From: an uncultured Clostridia bacterium
GTDB lineage: Bacteria > Bacillota > Clostridia > TANB77 > CAG-508
Direction: 5' to 3'
Length of the DNA: 24,435 bases
NCBI GenBank assembly: GCA_934155625.1
Contig: CAKPHD010000024.1
Span: 1 to 24,435, forward strand
The notes under the pieces are model-generated. The model was given only the letters and a program-made list of their open reading frames with translations, did not search any database and was not told the origin of the DNA. Shown piece after piece: positions 1 to 5,715 of the stretch. Within the stretch, counting starts at the first letter, position 1; the number at the start of each line of letters is the position of its first letter. The position numbers and the translations under genes are program-made.

Positions 1-19
1 TAAATCGAGGGCTTAACTA
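1..19 (+). rRNA. 23S rRNA, 3' end only
   Basis: The first bases read ATCGAGGGCTTAACTA, which matches the conserved closing bases of Firmicutes 23S rRNA (Bacillus-type ends read ATCGAGGACTTAACC). Only the very end lies in the window. Its position about 75 bases before a 5S gene on the same strand fits the normal 23S-5S order. The exact 3' end is approximate. Confidence 0.75.
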
Positions 20-92
20 TAATTTTTAAAAAAGTAGTCCTAATACAATTTCATCTATGTATTTTTGAGTGTGCTTTAACACTATATAATTT

Positions 93-208
93 TCTGGTGA
101 CGATTACATGGAGGAAATACCTGTTCCCATCCCGAACACAGAAGTCAAGCTCCAATGTGCCGAAGATACTTGTGGGTTACCCTGCTGGGAAAATAGGTTG
201 TTGCCAGT
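93..208 (+). rRNA. rrf: 5S ribosomal RNA
   Basis: A full-length 5S rRNA of about 116 bases. The terminal stem is visible as CTGGTGA (94-100) pairing with TTGCCAG (201-207). The conserved loop CCCATCCCGAACACAGAAG lies at 126-144, and the typical GCTGGGAAAATAGG block lies near the 3' side. It is the last gene of an rRNA operon whose larger part is outside the window. The ends were set by the terminal stem and may be off by one or two bases. Confidence 0.96.
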
Positions 209-219
209 TTTTTTATTTT
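201..219 (+). terminator. rRNA operon terminator (5S stem plus T tract)
   Basis: The closing strand of the 5S terminal stem runs straight into a tract of seven or more T residues (208-214, then ATTTTT). A stable stem followed at once by T residues is enough for intrinsic termination of the rRNA transcript. Confidence 0.55.
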
Positions 220-298
220 TAAAAAGTATAAATTAGAGTTATATTTATATGTAATTTTAATTTATGCTTTTTTATATTATAGAAACTTCTACAAATAA

Positions 299-509
299 GT
301 TACAATCCACAGTTTATAATAAAATATATCTAGAAATTACTAATATATTGTTTTTTATACCTTGGTGTCGCAATCTCTATATTTAAAATACTAGTATGTA
401 GATTGCTCCATATCGCATTCGCTTTGCTCATTTGGTCGCTTACGCGGTATTTCAAAACAATATATTAGTAATTTTCTATAATCTATATAATTTAGCTGTG
501 GATTGTAAC
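299..509 (+). repeat. MITE-like palindromic repeat element, copy A (complete)
   Basis: A non-coding element of about 211 bp. Its outer arms are GTTACAATCCACAG (299-312) and the exact reverse complement CTGTGGATTGTAAC (496-509). Long inner arms (331-361 and 446-478) share TAATATATTG and end at TACC/GGTA. A less AT-rich centre (362-445) contains TTGGTGTCGCAATC, GCATTCGCTTTGCTC and GGTCGCTTACGC, and a second small inverted repeat, GCAATCT/AGATTGC. The same element occurs inverted at 10917-11126 and truncated at 5549-5618. It has no credible reading frame. The near direct repeats ACAAATAAGT (291-300) and ACAAATTAAGT (510-520) just outside could be a worn target duplication. Whether it moves by a transposase acting in trans is inference. 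Confidence 0.85.
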
Positions 510-549
510 ACAAATTAAGTAGTGATGTTATTAATGTACGATTTTGTTC

Positions 550-578
550 TTCACAAAATAATGGTTTAATGCTATAAT
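550..578 (+). promoter_or_regulatory. Promoter of the flavin-reductase-like gene
   Basis: TTCACA (550-555), a 17-base spacer, then TATAAT (573-578). It lies 45 bases before the start codon of the next gene and outside the repeat element. It is a good sigma-70/sigma-A type match with one mismatch in the -35 box. Confidence 0.7.
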
Positions 579-622
579 AATACAGAGGTCTAATAAATAG
601 ATTATAAATAGGAGGGAATAAA

Positions 623-1201
623 ATGAGTAAAGTAACATGGAAACCAGGAACATTTTTATATCCATTACCAGTAGTAATGGTATCATGTGGTACAATGGAA
701 GAATCAAATATAATAACAGTAGCATGGACAGGAATAATCAATACAGATCCTGCTATGGTTTATATATCAGTAAGGCCAACAAGACATTCATATAATATGA
801 TAAAAGAAAGTGGAGAATTCGTAATAAACTTAACGACCAAAGACTTAACATATGCAACTGATTGGTGTGGTGTAAAAACAGGAGCGCAAGTTGATAAATT
901 CAAAGAAATGCATTTAACAAAGGAAAAAGCAAAATTTGTAAAATGCCCAATGATAAAAGAGAGTCCAGTATCAGTGGAATGTAAAGTAAAAGAAATAAAA
1001 GAATTAGGAAGTCATCATATGTTTGTTGCAGAAGTATTAGGAATAAATGCAGATGAAAAATATATTGATGAAAAAGGAGCATTTGATATATCTAAATGTG
1101 ATTTAATAACATATGCAAATGGAAAATACTTTTCATTAGGTAAAAAAATAGGAAAATTCGGATATTCAGTTCAAAAAAACAAAAAAACAAGAAAAAAGTA
1201 A
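623..1201 (+). CDS. Flavin reductase family protein (FMN-binding)
   Basis: A 192-residue protein of the flavin reductase/DIM6-NTAB family. Members hold FMN in a split-barrel fold and pass electrons from NAD(P)H to flavin or another acceptor. The N-terminal half has the family pattern: a PLPVVMVSC strand (about residues 14-22), then NIITVAWTGIINTDPAMVYISVRP (in pieces around 29-52), then HSYNMIKESGEFVINL. The basic tail KKNKKTRKK is family-atypical but short. A ribosome binding site, GGAGGG, lies at the proper distance before ATG 623. It has its own promoter at 550-578 and no partner gene, so the electron acceptor cannot be told from context. The substrate is unknown. Confidence 0.85.
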   Translation: MSKVTWKPGTFLYPLPVVMVSCGTMEESNIITVAWTGIINTDPAMVYISVRPTRHSYNMIKESGEFVINLTTKDLTYATDWCGVKTGAQVDKFKEMHLTKEKAKFVKCPMIKESPVSVECKVKEIKELGSHHMFVAEVLGINADEKYIDEKGAFDISKCDLITYANGKYFSLGKKIGKFGYSVQKNKKTRKK

Positions 1202-1210
1202 TAAAATTCA

Positions 1211-1239
1211 TTGACATATAAAGAAAAAAGTGGTAAAAT
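1211..1239 (+). promoter_or_regulatory. Promoter of the rpmG-secE-nusG-ribosomal protein operon
   Basis: A perfect TTGACA -35 box (1211-1216), a 17-base spacer, and TAAAAT as -10 (1234-1239). It is the only strong promoter upstream of rpmG, and the following genes are tightly spaced, so it probably drives the whole cluster to rplA and perhaps rplL. The expected start point (about 1245-1247) falls inside the inverted repeat at 1240-1274. Confidence 0.85.
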
Positions 1240-1274
1240 ATGTGAGCGTACGTAGAAAAAGCGTATGCTCACAT
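1240..1274 (+). promoter_or_regulatory. Inverted repeat over the operon start point (operator or leader hairpin)
   Basis: Two 13-base arms, ATGTGAGCGTACG (1240-1252) and CGTATGCTCACAT (1262-1274), form an inverted repeat with a 9-base spacer and one G-T pair. It begins right after the -10 box, so part of the left arm would not be transcribed. That fits a protein-binding DNA operator better than an RNA hairpin. No T tract follows, so it is not an intrinsic terminator. The binding protein is unknown. Confidence 0.55.
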
Positions 1275-1314
1275 CGTTTAAAAAAGTAAGGTAAAAAGTC
1301 GGAGGTGTATTAAA

Positions 1315-1479
1315 ATGGCAGCTAAAGGACCAAGAGAAAATATCATATTAGAATGTACAGAATGTAAAAATAGAAACTATATGACATCAAAAAATAAAAG
1401 AAACAATACAGATAGACTAGAATTAGTTAAATATTGCAAATTCTGCAAAAAACGTACAACACATAAAGAAACTAAATAG
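1315..1479 (+). CDS. rpmG: 50S ribosomal protein L33 (zinc-binding form)
   Basis: A 54-residue protein of the large ribosomal subunit near the E site. The sequence starts MAAKGPRENIILECTECKNR and carries two CxxC pairs, C14/C17 and C41/C44. This is the zinc-binding 'C+' version of L33. A GGAGGTG ribosome binding site precedes ATG 1315. Its place directly before secE and nusG is the standard Firmicutes order. The stop codon is 28 bases before secE, so the genes are probably co-transcribed. Confidence 0.96.
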   Translation: MAAKGPRENIILECTECKNRNYMTSKNKRNNTDRLELVKYCKFCKKRTTHKETK

Positions 1480-1507
1480 TATAAAGCTATTTTAAGGAGG
1501 AAATAAA

Positions 1508-1918
1508 ATGGCTAAAAATGATAATAAAACAAAAAAGCATTTTTTTAAGGACTTTAAAGCAGAACTAAAAAAGGTAATTTGGCCAACACCAAAACAATTA
1601 GCTAATAATACAACTGCTGTAGTAGCAATAGTATTAATAACTGCTATAATAGTATTTGCTTTAGATGTAGTATTTGATTTAGGAAATAAATATGGAATAA
1701 CACATTTTCAAAATGTTGTAAATGAAAAATATAATACAACTGATAATAATACTACAACAGATAATACAGATAACACTGATAACGGAGAAACAAATACAAG
1801 TTCTGATTCTGAAGAAACAACTTCATCAGAAGAAAACACAACATCAGACGAAGGAAATACAACTGAAGAAAATACTTCAACAGAAGCAGAAACAGAACAA
1901 ACTAATCCGGAACAGTAA
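1508..1918 (+). CDS. secE: SecE preprotein translocase subunit with long acidic C-terminal tail
   Basis: SecE clamps the SecY channel of the Sec translocon in the cytoplasmic membrane. The core is normal: FFKDFKAELKKVIWPTPKQL (residues 12-31), the conserved amphipathic helix with the WPT motif, then one membrane segment (about 36-56). Typical bacterial one-span SecE is about 60-75 residues long. This one has 136. From about residue 75 to the end it is a low-complexity tail made almost only of N, T, D, E and S, with no lysine or arginine. With the usual N-inside topology the tail would lie outside the membrane. It ends 13 bases before nusG. The reading frame stays open throughout and nusG follows normally, so a frameshift is not needed to explain the tail. 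Confidence 0.93.
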   Translation: MAKNDNKTKKHFFKDFKAELKKVIWPTPKQLANNTTAVVAIVLITAIIVFALDVVFDLGNKYGITHFQNVVNEKYNTTDNNTTTDNTDNTDNGETNTSSDSEETTSSEENTTSDEGNTTEENTSTEAETEQTNPEQ

Positions 1919-1931
1919 GGGGGGCAAATAA

Positions 1932-2468
1932 ATGTCACAAAAAGATTATGATATGTCACCAAGGTGGTATGTAGTACATACATACTCAGGTTATGAAAAT
2001 AAAGTAAAAACAGACCTTGAGAAAACAGTAAAAAATAGAGAATTAGAAGAATACTTTTTTGATATCGTAGTTCCAATGGAAGAACAAATAGAAATAAAAG
2101 ATGGACAAAGAAAAGCAAATCTAAAAAAAGTGTTTCCAGGTTATGTATTAGTTAAAATGATAGTAACAGAAGAAACATGGTATATTGTTAGAAACACTAG
2201 AGGTGTTACAGGATTTGTAGGTTCTGGAACAGACCCAATTCCATTAACAGATGACGAAATTCGTGCAATGGGATTTGAGGATGCATCAATAAGTGTAGAT
2301 TATGATGTAAATGATTCAGTGCAAATATTAAATGGACCATTTAAAGATTCTATAGGAACAGTTCAAGAAATAAATAAAGAAAAACACAAAGTAAAAGTTT
2401 TAATATCTATGTTTGGTAGGGAAACTCCAGTAGAATTAGAATTTTCACAAATACAAAAAGTAGATTAA
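1932..2468 (+). CDS. nusG: Transcription termination/antitermination protein NusG
   Basis: NusG binds RNA polymerase and affects pausing, termination and coupling to translation. The 178-residue length is normal. The N-terminal NGN domain begins RWYVVHTYSGYENKV (residues 11-25) and includes VFPGYVLVKM. The C-terminal KOW motif is visible as VQILNGPFKDSIGTVQEI (about 130-147) and ends in the family's VELEFSQIQKV. ATG 1932 lies after an AGGGGGG-type ribosome binding site that overlaps the secE stop region. It sits in its usual place between secE and rplK. Confidence 0.97.
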   Translation: MSQKDYDMSPRWYVVHTYSGYENKVKTDLEKTVKNRELEEYFFDIVVPMEEQIEIKDGQRKANLKKVFPGYVLVKMIVTEETWYIVRNTRGVTGFVGSGTDPIPLTDDEIRAMGFEDASISVDYDVNDSVQILNGPFKDSIGTVQEINKEKHKVKVLISMFGRETPVELEFSQIQKVD

Positions 2469-2486
2469 AGGAGGCGAAAATTTAAG

Positions 2487-2915
2487 ATGGCAGAAAAAGA
2501 AATCTCAAATTTAATTAAATTACAAATAGAAGCAGGAAAGGCAACTCCAGCTCCACCAGTTGGACCAGCTTTAGGTGGTAGTGGTGTAAATATCATGCAA
2601 TTCGTAAAAGAATTCAATGATAGAACAGCAAACCAAGCAGGATTTATAATACCAGTTGTAATAACTGTATATAAAGATAAATCATTCTCATTTATAACAA
2701 AGGTTCCACCAGTAGCTGTATTAATCAAAAAAGCAGCTAAAATAGAAAAAGGTTCTGGTAAACCAAACAGAGATAAAGTTGCAAAAATAACAAAAGAACA
2801 AGTTAAAGCAATTGCAGAACAAAAAATGCCAGATCTAAATGCTGCATCAATAGAAGCTGCTATGAGTATAGTAGCAGGAACTGCTAGATCAATGGGTGTT
2901 GTAGTTGTAGACTAG
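2487..2915 (+). CDS. rplK: 50S ribosomal protein L11
   Basis: A 142-residue protein of normal length that forms the GTPase-associated centre with 23S rRNA and the L10-L7/L12 stalk. Hallmarks are KLQIEAGKATPAPPVGPALG near the N-terminus and the C-terminal RNA-binding part ending AAMSIVAGTARSMGVVVVD. The AAAGGAGG ribosome binding site lies 19 bases after nusG. Co-transcribed with nusG upstream and rplA downstream. Confidence 0.98.
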   Translation: MAEKEISNLIKLQIEAGKATPAPPVGPALGGSGVNIMQFVKEFNDRTANQAGFIIPVVITVYKDKSFSFITKVPPVAVLIKKAAKIEKGSGKPNRDKVAKITKEQVKAIAEQKMPDLNAASIEAAMSIVAGTARSMGVVVVD

Positions 2916-2936
2916 TTTTTAATAAATGAAATATAA

Positions 2937-2976
2937 GTGGGAGAGCTACTAAAAGCTCGTTAAAACCAAGGGAGGA
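2937..2976 (+). promoter_or_regulatory. Probable L1-binding autoregulatory site in the rplK-rplA spacer
   Basis: The rplK-rplA spacer contains GTGGGAGAGCT (2937-2947), a short loop, then AGCTCGTTAAAACCA (2953-2967) just before the rplA ribosome binding site GGGAGG. The pattern GTGGGAG...CGTTAAAACCA with a small AGCT stem resembles the spacer seen at this place in many Clostridia. There it is thought to mimic the L1 site of 23S rRNA and let L1 shut off its own translation. The pattern is visible. The binding is inferred. Confidence 0.5.
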
Positions 2977-2981
2977 TTAAA

Positions 2982-3665
2982 ATGAAAAAATCAAAAAGAT
3001 ATGTTGAGAGTGCAAAATTAGTTGACTCTAACAAAGATTATGAAATTAAAGAAGCATTAGATATAATAGAAAAAATGCCAAAAACAAAATTTGATCAAAC
3101 AGTTGAATTACATGTTAAATTAGGTGTAGATTCAAAACATGCTGATCAACAAGTAAGAGGTACAGTAGTACTTCCAAATGGTACAGGTAAAACACAAAAA
3201 GTTTTAGTATTTGCTAAAGGACCAAAAGCAGATGAAGCTGAAAAAGCAGGAGCTGACTTTGTTGGTGCTGAAGAATTAATACCAAGAATTCAAAATGATA
3301 ACTGGTTTGACTATGATGTAATCGTTGCAACACCAGATATGATGGGTGTTGTTGGTAGATTAGGTAAAGTATTAGGACCAAAAGGATTAATGCCAAACCC
3401 TAAATCAGGAACAGTTACAATGGATGTAACAAAAGCTATAAATGAAATAAAATCTGGTAAAGTTGAATACAGATTAGATAAAACTAATATCATTCACTTA
3501 GGATTTGGAAAAGTTTCATTTGGAACAGAAAAATTAGCTGAAAACTATGATGTATTAATGAATGCAATCATAAAAGCTAAACCAGCAGCAGCTAAAGGAC
3601 AATACATCAAAGGCGTATCAATATCAACAACAATGGGACCTGGACTTCATATTAATCAAAAATAA
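2982..3665 (+). CDS. rplA: 50S ribosomal protein L1
   Basis: A 227-residue protein that forms the L1 stalk and helps tRNA leave the E site. In many bacteria it also represses its own mRNA. Family signatures include PKTKFDQTVELHVKLGVDSK near residue 32 and the L1 motif VVGRLGKVLGPKGLMPNPKS (about 123-142). The C-terminus ends TTMGPGLHINQK. The GGGAGG ribosome binding site is well placed before ATG 2982. Followed by the L10 leader, which separates it from rplJ. Confidence 0.98.
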   Translation: MKKSKRYVESAKLVDSNKDYEIKEALDIIEKMPKTKFDQTVELHVKLGVDSKHADQQVRGTVVLPNGTGKTQKVLVFAKGPKADEAEKAGADFVGAEELIPRIQNDNWFDYDVIVATPDMMGVVGRLGKVLGPKGLMPNPKSGTVTMDVTKAINEIKSGKVEYRLDKTNIIHLGFGKVSFGTEKLAENYDVLMNAIIKAKPAAAKGQYIKGVSISTTMGPGLHINQK

Positions 3666-3671
3666 ATAATT

Positions 3672-3757
3672 ATAACCAAAGACAGTAGGCAAAAAACAAG
3701 TCCTACCGAGGTATAAAAGAGAATATACAAAATCTTTATGCCTCGAAATGTCTGGTA
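3672..3757 (+). ncRNA. Ribosomal protein L10 leader RNA
   Basis: The 5' leader of rplJ carries the L10-leader pattern: AACCAAAGACAGTAGGC (3674-3690), GTCCTACCGAGG (3700-3711), GCCTCG (3740-3745) and TGTCTGG (3749-3755). AGTAGG pairs with CCTAC, CGAGG with CCTCG, and CCA..GACA with TGTCTGG, giving two hairpins closed by a basal stem. In known cases the L10(L12)4 complex binds this RNA and lowers rplJL expression when it is in excess. The conserved blocks and pairings can be read directly. I did not run a covariance model. Confidence 0.88.
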
Positions 3758-3771
3758 TAAAGATTTTTATT
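3729..3771 (+). terminator. Attenuator hairpin overlapping the L10 leader
   Basis: AAAATCTTTAT (3729-3739) is the exact reverse complement of ATAAAGATTTT (3757-3767), with a 17-base loop and a short T-rich tail. The loop contains GCCTCG and TGTCTGG, which are the 3' strands of the L10-leader stems. The hairpin and the L10 leader therefore cannot easily form together. This suits transcription attenuation of rplJL. The T tract is interrupted (TTTTATTATG), so termination is probably partial. Confidence 0.55.
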
Positions 3772-3797
3772 ATGTGTATTATTAGGAGGTGAAATAA

Positions 3798-4298
3798 ATG
3801 GCAAGTGAAAAAATCATAAACCAAAAGAAAGAAGAAGTATCAAAATTAGCAGAAAAAATGAAAGAAGCTAAAATCGTACTTTTAACAGATTACAGAGGAA
3901 TTAATGTAGCTGATGTAACAGAATTAAGAGCTGAACTTAGAAAATCTAATTCTGAATACAAAGTTATAAAAAATAATATAACAAGAAGAGCATTAGCTGA
4001 AGCTGGAATTGAAGGACTAGAAGATTTATTAGAAGGTCCAACAGCAGTCGTTATGAACAATGATGATTATTTAGAAACAGCTAAAGCAATATACAATTAC
4101 AGCAAAGATAATGATTTTTATAAAATCAAAGGTGGTGTAATCGAAGGTAAAGTAATGACAGCTGAAGAAATTATAACTTTAGCAAAATTACCATCAAGAG
4201 AAACATTACTATCTATGCTTGCTGGAGCATTGCTTGGAAATATTTCAAAACTTGCAGTTGCTCTTGATCAAGTTAAAGCTCAAAAAGAAAATGCGTAG
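3798..4298 (+). CDS. rplJ: 50S ribosomal protein L10
   Basis: A 166-residue protein, normal length, that anchors the L7/L12 dimers to the ribosome. The N-terminal domain shows LLTDYRGINVADVTELRAEL and YKVIKNNITRRAL. The C-terminal helix that holds L7/L12 is LLGNISKLAVALDQVKAQKE. AGGAGGTGA lies at a good distance before ATG 3798. Expression is probably controlled by the L10 leader and attenuator just upstream. Confidence 0.97.
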   Translation: MASEKIINQKKEEVSKLAEKMKEAKIVLLTDYRGINVADVTELRAELRKSNSEYKVIKNNITRRALAEAGIEGLEDLLEGPTAVVMNNDDYLETAKAIYNYSKDNDFYKIKGGVIEGKVMTAEEIITLAKLPSRETLLSMLAGALLGNISKLAVALDQVKAQKENA

Positions 4299-4391
4299 TA
4301 TAACTATGCAATGAAAATTTAATGAAATATAAAAATAATTAGAGTTGCGAACTTATATCGCTAAAAATAATAAAATTAGGAGGATTTAAAA

Positions 4392-4751
4392 ATGAGTAAA
4401 GAAGAAATGATAGAAGAAATCAAAAAAATGACAGTAGTAGAATTAGCTGATTTAGTAAAAGCTATAGAAGAAGAATTTGGAGTATCTGCAGTAGCAGCAG
4501 CTGCACCAGCAGCTGGAGGAGCTGCAGCAGCTGAAGAAAAATCTTCATTCAATGTTGTATTATCAGCAGCAGGAGATCAAAAAATCAAAGTTATAACAGC
4601 TGTTAAAAATGCATTAGGATTAGGATTAAAAGAAGCTAAAGAATTAGTTGACGGAGCACCAAAAACATTAAAAGAAAACGTTTCTAAAGCAGAAGCTGAA
4701 GAATTAAAAGCTAAACTTGAAGAAGTTGGAGCTGTTATTGAATTACAATAA
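4392..4751 (+). CDS. rplL: 50S ribosomal protein L7/L12
   Basis: The 119-residue stalk protein that recruits translational GTPases. The N-terminal dimerisation helices (about 1-32) contain MTVVELADLVKAIEEEFGVS. A short Ala/Gly-rich hinge (about 34-49) follows, then the compact C-terminal domain from FNVVLSAAGDQKIKVI to the end. The 93-base spacer after rplJ contains only a good AGGAGG site. A strong terminator follows at once, so rpoB and rpoC are not in this transcript. Confidence 0.98.
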   Translation: MSKEEMIEEIKKMTVVELADLVKAIEEEFGVSAVAAAAPAAGGAAAAEEKSSFNVVLSAAGDQKIKVITAVKNALGLGLKEAKELVDGAPKTLKENVSKAEAEELKAKLEEVGAVIELQ

Positions 4752-4753
4752 TA

Positions 4754-4788
4754 TCAAAAAAAGGCACTAAATATAGTGTCTTTTTTAG
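4754..4788 (+). terminator. Terminator after rplL
   Basis: AAAAAAGGCACTA, loop AATA, then TAGTGTCTTTTTT: a hairpin with one G-T pair, an A tract before it and a T tract after it. It closes the ribosomal protein operon. The A/T tracts could let it act in both directions, but no minus-strand gene is near. Confidence 0.9.
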
Positions 4789-4819
4789 CATTAATTAAAT
4801 AAGTGAGGGAGAATACAAA

Positions 4820-5515
4820 ATGCAAAATTATGGAATTATTGCGGCTATGCAAGAAGAGATGCAAGAGATTCAAAAATTAATGAAAAACATATCTAATAAA
4901 GAAATATATGGTTTGAATTTTATAGAAGGAAAAATTAGTGATAAAACAATAATATTAGTAGAAGCTGGAGTGGGAAAAGTAAATGCTGCTAGAACAACAC
5001 AAATACTAATTGATAAATTTGATATTGATGCTGTAATAAATATTGGTTCAGCTGGTGCTGCTAATGATAAACTAAATATTGGGGATATTGTAATTGGCAA
5101 GAAATTAGTTCAGCACGATTTTGATATAACTGCTTTTGGACATCCTAAAGGATATATTAGCAATGCAGGTCAATATTTTTCAAGTGATAGAAAATTAATA
5201 GAAAAAATGGAAAATGCAATAAAGAATTTAGAAAATATTGATTTTAATATTTTTCTTGGAACGATAGCTTCTGGAGATATTTTTTGTACAAATATTAATA
5301 TGAAAGAAAAGATAAAGAATAAGTTTAATGCTGATGCAATAGAAATGGAAGGTGCAGCAATTGCTCAAGTTTGTCAATTAGATAATATACCTTTTATAAT
5401 AGTAAGAGGAATCTCAGATACTCCAAATGGTAAGAATGAAATTATATTTGAACAATATTTAAAAAAGGCTTCACAAAAATGTGCACAAATTATTGAAAAG
5501 TTTTTTGAAAATTAA
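4820..5515 (+). CDS. mtnN: 5'-methylthioadenosine/S-adenosylhomocysteine nucleosidase
   Basis: A 231-residue cytoplasmic enzyme that splits adenine from methylthioadenosine and S-adenosylhomocysteine. It serves methionine salvage, methylation and autoinducer-2 production. Expected residues are present: Glu12 in GIIAAMQEEM, the SGD loop, DAIEMEGAAIAQVCQ (ribose-binding Glu region), and VRGISD with the catalytic Asp. GVGKVNAA and INIGSAGA are also typical. The start has a weak-to-fair site (GTGAGGGAG). No clear promoter is seen in the 30 bases after the rplL terminator, so it may depend on read-through. No luxS or other methionine gene is adjacent. Confidence 0.93.
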   Translation: MQNYGIIAAMQEEMQEIQKLMKNISNKEIYGLNFIEGKISDKTIILVEAGVGKVNAARTTQILIDKFDIDAVINIGSAGAANDKLNIGDIVIGKKLVQHDFDITAFGHPKGYISNAGQYFSSDRKLIEKMENAIKNLENIDFNIFLGTIASGDIFCTNINMKEKIKNKFNADAIEMEGAAIAQVCQLDNIPFIIVRGISDTPNGKNEIIFEQYLKKASQKCAQIIEKFFEN

Positions 5516-5548
5516 TGTTATGATTTTCATTTTATAAACAACTATATT

Positions 5549-5618
5549 TAGAAATTAATAATATATTGTTTTTAAATACCTTGGTGTCGCAAGCTATGTA
5601 TTAAAAATACTAATATGG
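5549..5618 (+). repeat. MITE-like palindromic repeat element, copy B (truncated)
   Basis: Starts TAGAAATTAATAATATATTG and continues through AATACCTTGGTGTCGCAAG to TACTAATATG, matching the first half of copy A and the reverse complement of the end of copy C. The similarity stops near 5618, and the GC-richer centre and the right arm are missing. The flank ACAACTATATT just before it resembles the flank of copy C, so homology may extend some bases left. It lies between the mtnN stop codon and the next promoter, whose -35 box begins 18 bases after the break. Confidence 0.8.
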
Positions 5619-5635
5619 AAATATGTGGAAAAGCA

Positions 5636-5664
5636 TTGACTTTTTTATAAAACTATGATATAAT
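5636..5664 (+). promoter_or_regulatory. Promoter of the 90-residue unknown gene
   Basis: TTGACT (5636-5641), exactly 17 bases, then TATAAT (5659-5664): a near-consensus housekeeping promoter. It points at the small gene starting at 5716. Confidence 0.85.
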
Positions 5665-5715
5665 ACCTTTGTATTTTATAAAAAAGAGAGGAGAAACCTA
5701 TAAAGGGTGATCAAA

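Noticed and set aside
68..83. Small hairpin AGTGT..ACACT and a TATAAT-like string in the 23S-5S spacer
   Set aside because: Too short for a tRNA, and the TATAAT-like string has no -35 partner. Probably part of rRNA processing or chance in AT-rich spacer.
391..741. A 116-residue minus-strand open frame over the first repeat and the flavin reductase start
   Set aside because: It runs antisense through the inverted-repeat element and the start of a clear gene, has no ribosome binding site, and reads as Ile/Leu/Tyr-rich antisense of AT-rich DNA.
1722..1931. A second plus-strand frame inside the secE tail
   Set aside because: Gln/Ile/Lys-rich shadow of the repeated Asn/Thr/Glu codons. A frameshift in secE was considered, but the SecE frame runs cleanly to a stop next to the nusG ribosome binding site.
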